31,970 bases of DNA from DAOMFM01 sp035429825 (GTDB lineage Bacteria > Acidobacteriota > Blastocatellia > UBA7656 > JADIYM01), in contig JBGAKX010000044.1 in NCBI GenBank assembly GCA_044224215.1, forward strand, positions 1 to 31,970, given 5' to 3'. Made by a program: the position numbers and the translations under genes. Under the pieces are notes generated by a model that saw nothing but the letters and a program-made list of their open reading frames with translations, was not told where the DNA came from and made no database searches. This document shows positions 25,103 to 31,970 of the stretch, piece after piece. The stretch's first letter is position 1. Every line of letters begins with the position of its first letter.

Positions 25103-28100
25103 TCAACGGACCCAGAGGCTCTCGTAGGCGACGCTCGGATAGGTATACGAAGTGATCGCGAGGCCTTCGACCTCGGGCCGCGCAAACCGGTAGTTGCGCG
25201 GATGGAACAGCGGCAGCAACAACGCGTCGCGCGCGATAATCTCCTCGATCTGGCGATACGCGAAGTGGCGCGCCGCCGGGTCGGTGTCCTCGCGCCCGCG
25301 GTCGATCAGCGTGTCCAACTCCTGCGAGCCGCACATCACACCCAGCATGCCGTCGACCGAGTGCAGTACGCCGCGAGCAAAGCTGTCCGAGTCCGGATAG
25401 TCGGCCACCCACGTCGTCAGCGTCATGTCCGGAGTGCCCGACCTCTGGATCTCGGACAGTTCCTCCGTGGACATGCTCGTCAGCTGGACGCGAATCCCGA
25501 GGCGCCGGAATGCGTCAAGGAGCTCGCTCGTCAGCTCCTTGTAGCGCCCGGTGAACGGTGCATTCGTCGCCAGCACGAGATCGAGTGGCACATCGAGCGG
25601 CACGGGCATCGCAAGCGGTCCCGTCGTTCGGCGAGCCGGCTCGTAGCCGAGCAGGCCAGGCGGTATGAACCCGTTCGCCGGCATCGTGAACCGTCCCAGC
25701 ACGCGCCGCACGATGGACGATATGTTGATCGACTGCACGAGCCGTCGCCTGAACGTCGCGTCGGCCAACGGCCCCCGATGCGTGTTGAACGCAAGCACCG
25801 ACGTCGCCAGGCGCGGCATCTCCCGGTAGCCGGCCGCGAATCCCGAATCGTGTCGCAGCGCGTCGACATCCGAGGGTGCGAGATCCGTCGCGAGCGACAG
25901 CCGCCCGCCGCGGAACTCCGAGAGAATCTCGGCCGAGGTCAGCCCGAACGTGAACACCAGGCCGTCGCACTTCGGATATCCGACGCGCCAGTAGTCGGCG
26001 TTTCGCTCCAGCTCGAGACGCGCGCCGGGCTCGAACTGCGAGACGCGGAACGGACCCGTTCCGATGCACTGCTCGCGCCAGCTCGACTCGAAATTGCCGC
26101 TTCCCTCGGGAACGATCGCCGTTGCCGGATTCGCCAGCAGAACCGAGAAGAGCATGAGCGGAGATTCGAGCTCGAGTGTGAACTCCTGTGCCGAGAGGAT
26201 CCTGAAACCCTCGAGGTCTCCGGCCTCGCCCGCGATCATCGCCCGCGCTCCACGAATCGGCGCGAGCAGGCTTCTGTTCGAGCACTCGGGATGGAGCAGG
26301 AACCGCTCGAACGAGTACCGAACATCGCGCGCGCTCAACCGCCTGCCGTCGTGGAACCGGACGTCGTCGCGCAGCCTGATTCCAAACCGCATCCCGCCGT
26401 TCTCGACCGTGACGTCGGACGCGAGCCACGGAACGACGCGCGCGCCTTCGACAACACGCGTCAGCGTCTCGAACACGTTCGGCGTCACTTCGCCGTGCCC
26501 GAGCGACGAAATCCTGACGGGATCGAGCGTATCAACGAGGTTTGCGCCGCCCGGGGCGTAGATGATGCCGCCGCTGGTGCGACGCTGCGCCTGTTTCGGT
26601 GTCTCCTCCTCCCTCGCGCGCCAGACGCCGGCGTAGTCCACGTACGGCGCGCCGCTTCGCACCGCGAGACCGCGCAGGTTGCGGTTCGCGAGCAGGTAGT
26701 TCACCTCGTGGAACAGCGGAACGACGGCTCCCGCGTCGAGCATGACGTTCTCGAACTTGCGGTAGAGCGTCTCGCGGATGGCCGGCCGGCCCTCGGCTCG
26801 CGCTTCCTCGGCGATTGCATCGGTCTCGGGCGAGTTGTAGTACTCGCGCAGGGCGCCGATTGCCGAGTGGAAGAGGCCGTACGTGAAGTTGTCGGGATCG
26901 TCGTAGTCCGCGTTCCACCGGCAGACGATCAGGTCGAACCCGTCGGCGTCGTTGAACGCGCTGAGGTAGTCCTGCGTCGACAACACCGGCACCGTGACCT
27001 CAATGCCAAGCAGCGCCCATACGTCGAACAGGTTCTTGATGAGTGTGCCGTAGCGATCCATGATGCCGGGACTGATGGCAGCCGTGATCCGGTACGGCGG
27101 ACGCCCGCCGTGCGAGCCGAGAATCGCTGCGGCGTCCTCGACACTGAGCGCCGTGCGCCGGCGCCCCGGATCGTGACCGAGCATCGCGGGCGGAATGACG
27201 CCCGTCGCGGGCATTGCAAACCGTCCGAGCGACTGCCAGACGATGTTCTGAGTCCGGATTACGCCGGCAAGCGCCCTGCGCATTTCGGGAGTGCGGATGA
27301 CCTCGCTTCGCGTGTTGAACACGGCAAAGCACGCGTTCTTTCGCGCCGCCTCGACGAATGTCGGCCGCAACCGGGTGTCGCGCAAGAACCTCTCCAGGTC
27401 CTCGGCGAAGAGCTCGCGCGCAACGTCGATTTCCCCGGACCGGAACCGCGCCGCCGCGTCGGTGGCGCTCAGCCCCGGGACAAACTCGACGCGATCGAGC
27501 GCGGCCTTCTCCTGCCCCCAGTAGGTGTCATTCCGCTCGAGCACCACGCGAGACCTGGTCCATTCGGCGACCTTGAATCCGCCCGTTCCGAGAACCTTCT
27601 CCGAGCCGTCCTCGTCGGAGCGGACCACGCGAACGATGCCCGTCCCCTGGTCTGAGAGCAGCGCCGGATAGATGGGAAGCCTCTCTGTCAGCCGCACTTC
27701 GAGCCGCAGGTCGTCGTGCACGACGAGACCGGCGACGTCGCCCGTCGACCCCTCTTCTCTAGCGGCCGGCACGCCGTCGATGATCGCAAACGCTGCGCGC
27801 AGCCCCTCGTCATCGAGACGAATCGCGCGCTCAAAACTCTGCTTGACACTGTCGGCTGTCATCACGTGACCGTCCGTGAACCGCACGTTCTGGCGCAGCG
27901 TGATGAGGATCGATCGGCCGTCCTCGCGGACCTCCCAGCGCTCGCACAGAAGCGGCGCCAGGTTGCCCTGGTCATCGGTCGTGAACAGCCGTTCATAGAC
28001 GTTTGCGATGACCTCTTCTTCCTCGGCCGTTTGAACCACTGCGGGCTCGCGGGCGAGACACGGACCCGCAAGTCCGACGACGATCGATCCGCCCTCGAGC

Positions 28101-30772
28101 CGCAGGACGTCGCGCGAGACTCCTGGCTTGAGCCGTTCGACCTCCTCCAGAAACTCGCGCGCCGCATCGTACTCGCCACGGAGGTTCGCAACCGTCGCGC
28201 CGAGCGACAGCAGTCGCGACAGCGGCTCGGGATGGTCGGTTCCGCGTGCGACCTCGATCCCACGCTCGACCCAGCGCCTCGTGTCCTCGATCCGGCGGCC
28301 GTCCCACGCTGTCTCCGCCGCTGCGAGGTGCGTGTCGATCACGCGCGACACGTCCCGCTCACGCTCAAATACCCTTAGCGCCCGCTCGATCTCGCGGAGC
28401 GCGCCGTCGATGTTGCCTTCGATCCGGTATGCGGCGGCAAGCAGCATGCGCGCCTCGCCCTCGTACCAGCGCTCGCCCTCCCACTCCTCGTCCTCGAGAA
28501 ACTCGAGCGCGATGCGCGCGGACCGCAGCGCCTCCTCGGAACTGAACGCCTCCAACGACTTACGGGCGCTCTTGAGCCCGTACTCAACCGCCTTATCACC
28601 AACGTCGCCCTGCGAGTAGTGGTGCGCCAGCTGGCCCCAGAACCGTTCCTTGCCGGCGTGACGGCGCTCGATCCACTCGGCGCAGCGCCTGTGCAGCGTC
28701 CGCCGTCGCCGGCGCGCCATGCTTGCGTACAGCGATTCCCGAACCACGCCGCTCGTGAAGGCCAGGCGATCGCTCCGCGACTCGCGGTCCTCCTCGATCA
28801 ACCCCTGTCGCAGCAGACGGTCGACCGTGTCCTCGAGATCCTGTCGGCCTTCCGCGAGCGCTTCGAGGTCGCGATATTCGAACGTGCGGCCGAGCACCGA
28901 CGCCATCGAGAGCGTATCGCGCTCGGATTCGTCGAGCCGCTCGATCTGCTTCTCGACCACCTGCTGAATCGTCTCGGGGATCGCGTCGCTCGTAAGACCC
29001 ATCTCGCTCGACAGCGAGAGCGTTCCAACCTCGTCCTCGGCGATGCCGCCCGAATCGACGAGCGACCGGACGAGCTCCTTGGTGAAGAACGGATTGCCCT
29101 CCGTCGCCTCGTACAACGTGCGCGCGAGCACGTCGCCGACACGCGCGCCGCCGACGAGCTCCGATATGAACGCGCGATGATCGGACGCCGAGAACGGACC
29201 GAGCGACACGTGCGAAAACCGCCGGTCGCCATAGAAGCTGTCCAGCATCCGCGAGATCGCGTGGCGCCGGTCGACGTCGCCCGACCGGTACGTCCCGATG
29301 ATCAGCGTCGGCGTCGGACCGAGCCGGCGGACCACGTATTGAAGCGCCTCGATCGAGACGTCGGCGTCGTGAAGATCTTCGAGCAGCAGCACGAGCGGCT
29401 TGCCGGACGCGATCCGCGCGAGCGCGCGGGCGAGCAGCTCGAAGATCGCCGTCCGATCCTCGATCCGTCGTGTCTGCAGGTCGACTGAGCGCGAATCGGT
29501 GCTCGCCGACCGGATGTCGCCGATCTCGGCGAGCACGGGGAACACGTGCGTCAGCTCCGCCGCGATGTCCGAGAAGTCGACGTAGTCGTTCGAAGGATTG
29601 TTCGCTTCGCGCCAGCGGAAGTACTCCTGGATCGCCTCGCAGAATCCCTGGTACGGGAAGGACCGGTCCTGCTCGACGAACCGCCCGTGGAGCACGAGAA
29701 TCCGGCGCGCGCGCGCGAGTCGCTCGAGCTCCTCGAGAAGGCGGCTCATTCCAAAACCCGGGTCGCCGCTCACGACGACGAACTGGCATTCGCCCGCGAT
29801 CGCCGCGTTCAGCCGGTGCTGAAGCTCGGTCAACTCGCGCTCGCGGCCAATGAACGGTACGACTTCGCGCTGGTACGGTTCGGGCCGTGCCACGCGCGTC
29901 GATGCGTTTGCGATCGGCCGCTCGCGGTCCTCTTCGCTGAGCGTGCGACGATACCGCGTCAAAGCCTCGGCGACCTCGCGGGCTGACTGCGGCCGGTTCG
30001 CCGGATCGCGCGAGATGCAGTTCATCGCGATACGCTCGAGCTCGGCGTCGACGTCGGCTCCGCGTGCCGACGGCGCCTGCGGCGTCTCGTGGACGATCCG
30101 GTAGAGCACGGATTGCACCTCGCCGGCGAAGGGCGGCTCGCCGAGCAGGCACTCGTACAGCACCGTGCCGAGCGAATAGATGTCAGACCGCGCGTCGACG
30201 TCGTGCGTCGCCGAGACCTGCTCGGGGCTGAAGTACGACACCGTCCCGACGAGCGTCCCGGACTGCGTGATCCGCGTGAGCTGGCTTTCGATCGAGGCGC
30301 GCGCGAGACCGAAATCCATGATGCGGACGCGCACCCCGCCGCTCTCCGTGCGGCGGACCATGATGTTCTCGGGCTTGATGTCGCGATGGATGACGCCCTG
30401 GGTGTGGCTGTAGTCGAGCGCGTCCGCAACCTGCACGCCGATGTCCACGACGTCGCCGAGCTTCAGGCTGCGTTCCCGCAACAGCGAGCGGAGGTGCGTC
30501 CCGTGAACCACGGGCATGACAAAGAACAGGGCCCCGTCGTGCCGCCCGATGTCGTACACGGTGACGATCGCGGGGTGATCCATCTTTGCGACGACCTGCG
30601 CCTCGCGCTGGAATCGCAGCTCGGCGTCGGGGGTGATAAGGGTCGGCGGGACGATCTTGATCGCCACTTCGCGGTCGAGGAGCGGGTCGCGGGCGCGATA
30701 GACAACGCCCATCCCCCCGCGCCCCAGCTCGCCGAGGACCTCGTACCGCTCCGCGAGTTTGACCCCGATCAT
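25103..30772 (-). CDS. Giant fusion: Ser/Thr kinase - AAA ATPase - TPR - two SBP_bac_5 domains
   Basis: 1889 aa from ATG 30772 (GGAGG 6 nt upstream; GTG 30775 is an alternative). Seen in order: an intact kinase domain (about 9-275; GRGGMGVVYRARD, VAIKIV, VIHRDIKPEN, MDFGLAR, SPEQ). Then an AAA_16/STAND-like ATPase (about 303-690) opening FIGRERELTELQ, with P-loop SGDPGFGMSRLLEE and Walker B LLLEDLHDAD. TPR-like helices follow (about 690-885, SARIALEFLEDEEWEGERWY, GALREIERALRVFE). Two family-5 solute-binding modules complete it, about 895-1395 and 1400-1889. Both have the SBP_bac_5 layout: NVYERLF / NVFETLT, GTGGFKVAEW / GTGPFRVSQF, TYW / DYW and MPATGVIPP / MPANGFIPP. No signal peptide or membrane helix is visible, so the binding modules appear cytoplasmic, as in the regulator SgrR. 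The ATPase P-loop has Met where Lys is expected. Inference: a peptide- or oligosaccharide-sensing kinase; ligand and target are unknown. Confidence 0.88.
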   Translation of the reverse strand: MIGVKLAERYEVLGELGRGGMGVVYRARDPLLDREVAIKIVPPTLITPDAELRFQREAQVVAKMDHPAIVTVYDIGRHDGALFFVMPVVHGTHLRSLLRERSLKLGDVVDIGVQVADALDYSHTQGVIHRDIKPENIMVRRTESGGVRVRIMDFGLARASIESQLTRITQSGTLVGTVSYFSPEQVSATHDVDARSDIYSLGTVLYECLLGEPPFAGEVQSVLYRIVHETPQAPSARGADVDAELERIAMNCISRDPANRPQSAREVAEALTRYRRTLSEEDRERPIANASTRVARPEPYQREVVPFIGRERELTELQHRLNAAIAGECQFVVVSGDPGFGMSRLLEELERLARARRILVLHGRFVEQDRSFPYQGFCEAIQEYFRWREANNPSNDYVDFSDIAAELTHVFPVLAEIGDIRSASTDSRSVDLQTRRIEDRTAIFELLARALARIASGKPLVLLLEDLHDADVSIEALQYVVRRLGPTPTLIIGTYRSGDVDRRHAISRMLDSFYGDRRFSHVSLGPFSASDHRAFISELVGGARVGDVLARTLYEATEGNPFFTKELVRSLVDSGGIAEDEVGTLSLSSEMGLTSDAIPETIQQVVEKQIERLDESERDTLSMASVLGRTFEYRDLEALAEGRQDLEDTVDRLLRQGLIEEDRESRSDRLAFTSGVVRESLYASMARRRRRTLHRRCAEWIERRHAGKERFWGQLAHHYSQGDVGDKAVEYGLKSARKSLEAFSSEEALRSARIALEFLEDEEWEGERWYEGEARMLLAAAYRIEGNIDGALREIERALRVFERERDVSRVIDTHLAAAETAWDGRRIEDTRRWVERGIEVARGTDHPEPLSRLLSLGATVANLRGEYDAAREFLEEVERLKPGVSRDVLRLEGGSIVVGLAGPCLAREPAVVQTAEEEEVIANVYERLFTTDDQGNLAPLLCERWEVREDGRSILITLRQNVRFTDGHVMTADSVKQSFERAIRLDDEGLRAAFAIIDGVPAAREEGSTGDVAGLVVHDDLRLEVRLTERLPIYPALLSDQGTGIVRVVRSDEDGSEKVLGTGGFKVAEWTRSRVVLERNDTYWGQEKAALDRVEFVPGLSATDAAARFRSGEIDVARELFAEDLERFLRDTRLRPTFVEAARKNACFAVFNTRSEVIRTPEMRRALAGVIRTQNIVWQSLGRFAMPATGVIPPAMLGHDPGRRRTALSVEDAAAILGSHGGRPPYRITAAISPGIMDRYGTLIKNLFDVWALLGIEVTVPVLSTQDYLSAFNDADGFDLIVCRWNADYDDPDNFTYGLFHSAIGALREYYNSPETDAIAEEARAEGRPAIRETLYRKFENVMLDAGAVVPLFHEVNYLLANRNLRGLAVRSGAPYVDYAGVWRAREEETPKQAQRRTSGGIIYAPGGANLVDTLDPVRISSLGHGEVTPNVFETLTRVVEGARVVPWLASDVTVENGGMRFGIRLRDDVRFHDGRRLSARDVRYSFERFLLHPECSNRSLLAPIRGARAMIAGEAGDLEGFRILSAQEFTLELESPLMLFSVLLANPATAIVPEGSGNFESSWREQCIGTGPFRVSQFEPGARLELERNADYWRVGYPKCDGLVFTFGLTSAEILSEFRGGRLSLATDLAPSDVDALRHDSGFAAGYREMPRLATSVLAFNTHRGPLADATFRRRLVQSINISSIVRRVLGRFTMPANGFIPPGLLGYEPARRTTGPLAMPVPLDVPLDLVLATNAPFTGRYKELTSELLDAFRRLGIRVQLTSMSTEELSEIQRSGTPDMTLTTWVADYPDSDSFARGVLHSVDGMLGVMCGSQELDTLIDRGREDTDPAARHFAYRQIEEIIARDALLLPLFHPRNYRFARPEVEGLAITSYTYPSVAYESLWVR

Positions 30773-30880
30773 CACCCGCCTCCGAGTACGCGGACACGAC
30801 CGCCTCGGGGACTGACAAGCCCCCCGATCTACGGTGTGTCTTCAGTTGTCGAAAGTGAAATAGCGACGCGCTTTGAACGT

Positions 30881-30908
30881 ATTCTAGTCCACGTCGTGCC
30901 GGTGTCAA
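30881..30908 (-). promoter_or_regulatory. Promoter of the giant kinase gene
   Basis: On the minus strand a perfect -35 TTGACA (30908-30903) and -10 TAGAAT (30886-30881) are 16 nt apart. The predicted leader is about 100 nt. It lies just after the tRNA-Arg terminator, so the kinase gene is an independent unit. Confidence 0.7.
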
Positions 30909-30935
30909 AGGCTGCGCACCGCGTCAAAACGGGAA

Positions 30936-30962
30936 GACGGCCGCCCGTGACAGGCGGCCGTC
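30936..30962 (-). terminator. Terminator hairpin of tRNA-Arg
   Basis: Perfect 10-bp stem GACGGCCGCC / GGCGGCCGTC with a 7-nt loop, 10 nt after the tRNA 3' end. On the minus strand it is followed by TTCCCGTTTTG, a weak T-tract. Confidence 0.7.
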
Positions 30963-30972
30963 GTTCGTCGAG

Positions 30973-31046
30973 TACACCCTAGTGGATTCGAACCACTGGC
31001 CTTCGGCTCCGGAGGCCGACGCTCTATCCAGCTGAGCTAAGGGTGC
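30973..31046 (-). tRNA. tRNA-Arg (anticodon CCG)
   Basis: Full cloverleaf on the minus strand. The acceptor stem is GCACCCT / AGGGTGT (first pair G-U) with discriminator A. The D arm is GCTC-AGCTGGATA-GAGC. The anticodon arm is TCGGC-CTCCGGA-GCCGA, giving anticodon CCG for codon CGG. The variable loop is AGGCC and the T arm is AGTGG-TTCGAAT-CCACT. The 3' CCA is not encoded (CTC follows), unlike the tRNA-Val of this window. Confidence 0.97.
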
Positions 31047-31058
31047 TCATCGATCACG

Positions 31059-31088
31059 ATAATACCGACGAGACCGCGGCCGTGTCTA
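31059..31088 (-). promoter_or_regulatory. Promoter of tRNA-Arg
   Basis: On the minus strand -35 TAGACA (31088-31083) and -10 TATTAT (31064-31059) are separated by 18 nt. The predicted start is within a few bases of the tRNA 5' end. Confidence 0.65.
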
Positions 31089-31123
31089 CGTCGCGCGGTG
31101 CCGCGTCCGGCAATCGCGAATTG

Positions 31124-31970
31124 TCACTCGACGCTCTCGCCGCGGGCCATCGACAGGAAGTGGGCCTGGACGCTGAACGGCGTCGATCCGTCGGGAACGG
31201 GCACGCGCGTGTAGTTGCCGTCCGGCTCGAGCTGCCGCGACTTTGCGGTGTCGAGCATGTACGTGTCGAGAATCTCCTTGACCCGGGCACGGGCACGCGG
31301 CTCGTCGACCGGAAAGACCGTCTCGACGCGACGATCGAGATTGCGGTTCATCCAGTCTGCGCTTCCGAGGTAGATCTCGTCGTTGCCGCCGTTCGCGAAC
31401 CAGAAGATGCGACTGTGCTCCAGAAAGCGGCCCACGATCGAGCGCACCGTGATGTTGTCGCTGATCTCCGGAATGCCGGGCCTGAGGCAGCACACGCCCC
31501 GCACGAGCAGTTCGATCTGCACGCCGGCCCGCGATGCGTCGTACAGCTCGCGGATGATGCGCGTATCGGTGAGGCTGTTGACCTTTGCGATGATCCGGCC
31601 GGCCCGGCCGTTCCGCTGGTGATCGGCCTCGCGACGGATCAGCCCGATGAACTGTTCGCGCAGTCCGACAGGCGCGACGAGCAGTTTTCGATACGCCGTC
31701 TGGCGCGAGTATCCGGTCAGGAAGTTGAACAACTCGGACGCATCGGCACCGATGTCCGGGTTTGAGGTGAGCAGGCCGAGATCGGTGTAGATACGCGCGG
31801 TCGCGGGATTGTAGTTGCCGGTGCCGAGGTGGACGTACCTCCGCAAGCCGTCGCCCTCCTGCCGCACGACGAGCGCGAGCTTGCAGTGCGTCTTGAGCCC
31901 GAGCAGCCCGTACACGACGTGAACGCCGGCACGCTCCATCTTTCGCGCCCAGACGATGTTGTTCTCCTCG
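31124..31970 (-). CDS. ppk1: Polyphosphate kinase, C-terminal part (5' end outside the window)
   Basis: Polyphosphate kinase 1 makes polyphosphate reversibly from ATP. The reading frame is open to the window edge: residues upstream of the internal Met at 31939 read EENNIVWARK, which continues the family sequence, so the gene starts to the right of the window. Seen: ERAGVHVVYGLLGLKTHCKLALVVR, RYVHLGTGNYNPATARIYTDLGL, AKVNSLTDTRII, LLVRGVCCLRPGI, and NRNLDRRVETVFPV. These cover the two C-terminal phospholipase-D-like domains that form the ATP site, with a normal C-terminal end (VQAHFLSMARGESVE). It lies 77 bp upstream of the tRNA-Arg gene on the same strand. A phosphatase that may degrade polyphosphate is at the opposite end of the window. 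Confidence 0.95.
   Translation of the reverse strand, partial: EENNIVWARKMERAGVHVVYGLLGLKTHCKLALVVRQEGDGLRRYVHLGTGNYNPATARIYTDLGLLTSNPDIGADASELFNFLTGYSRQTAYRKLLVAPVGLREQFIGLIRREADHQRNGRAGRIIAKVNSLTDTRIIRELYDASRAGVQIELLVRGVCCLRPGIPEISDNITVRSIVGRFLEHSRIFWFANGGNDEIYLGSADWMNRNLDRRVETVFPVDEPRARARVKEILDTYMLDTAKSRQLEPDGNYTRVPVPDGSTPFSVQAHFLSMARGESVE

Noticed and set aside
24923..27655. 910-codon open frame on the plus strand
   Set aside because: It is antisense to the SBP part of the giant kinase gene, is Arg/Asp/Glu/His-rich with no domain, and is explained by GC-rich codon use on the other strand.

Overview
The window is GC-rich bacterial chromosome. I infer an Acidobacteriota-like organism, perhaps Vicinamibacteria. 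The reasons are two large Ser/Thr kinases of the TolB/TPR and AAA/TPR type, a short-form PheT, tandem DUF4331 genes, and a dense core operon. I cannot confirm the taxon without a search. I see no insertion sequence, phage gene, CRISPR array or rRNA. Coding density is very high: no stretch longer than about 300 bases lacks a gene, and the largest gaps (9560-9795, 9871-10061, 13672-13963, 16556-16801, 30773-30972) hold tRNAs, promoters or terminators.

Left part (1-9870). A partial anti-sigma-type zinc-finger membrane protein is followed by a Ppx/GppA phosphatase with an HD domain. That gene ends tail to tail, with a 25-bp overlap, against a long minus-strand housekeeping operon. In transcription order the operon is tRNA-Val(GAC), thrS, infC, rpmI, rplT, pheS, pheT, a ZapB-like coiled-coil gene and zapA. 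It links translation initiation, ribosomal proteins and two aminoacyl-tRNA synthetases to Z-ring assembly. infC appears to start with AUU. A very strong hairpin sits between rplT and pheS. PheT lacks the usual N-terminal tRNA-binding insertion.

Middle (9957-20890). The plus strand carries a two-module nickel/cobalt transporter with His-rich loops, then two secreted DUF4331 paralogues. A TPR lipoprotein (minus) and a small secreted orphan (plus) diverge from each other. A PrsW-type membrane protease and an M48 metalloprotease are divergent with only 45 bp between them. The M48 gene overlaps the end of a von Willebrand A gene, which is the second gene of a moxR-vwa operon.

Right part (20918-31970). 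A MoxR/Mg-chelatase-like ATPase gene diverges from a kinase-TolB-TPR gene. Convergent to the kinase is an 1889-codon gene encoding Ser/Thr kinase, AAA/STAND-like ATPase, TPR region and two tandem SBP_bac_5 modules in one polypeptide with no visible signal peptide or membrane segment. It is the most unusual object here and looks like a soluble one-protein sensor/kinase. Its ATPase P-loop has Met in place of the catalytic Lys. tRNA-Arg(CCG) and the C-terminal part of polyphosphate kinase close the window, so polyphosphate-related genes stand at both ends.

Regulatory signals that can be read directly include good sigma70-type promoters for both tRNAs and the giant kinase, and -10 boxes placed 6 nt from the start codons of ppx/gppA and moxR, which predicts leaderless mRNAs.
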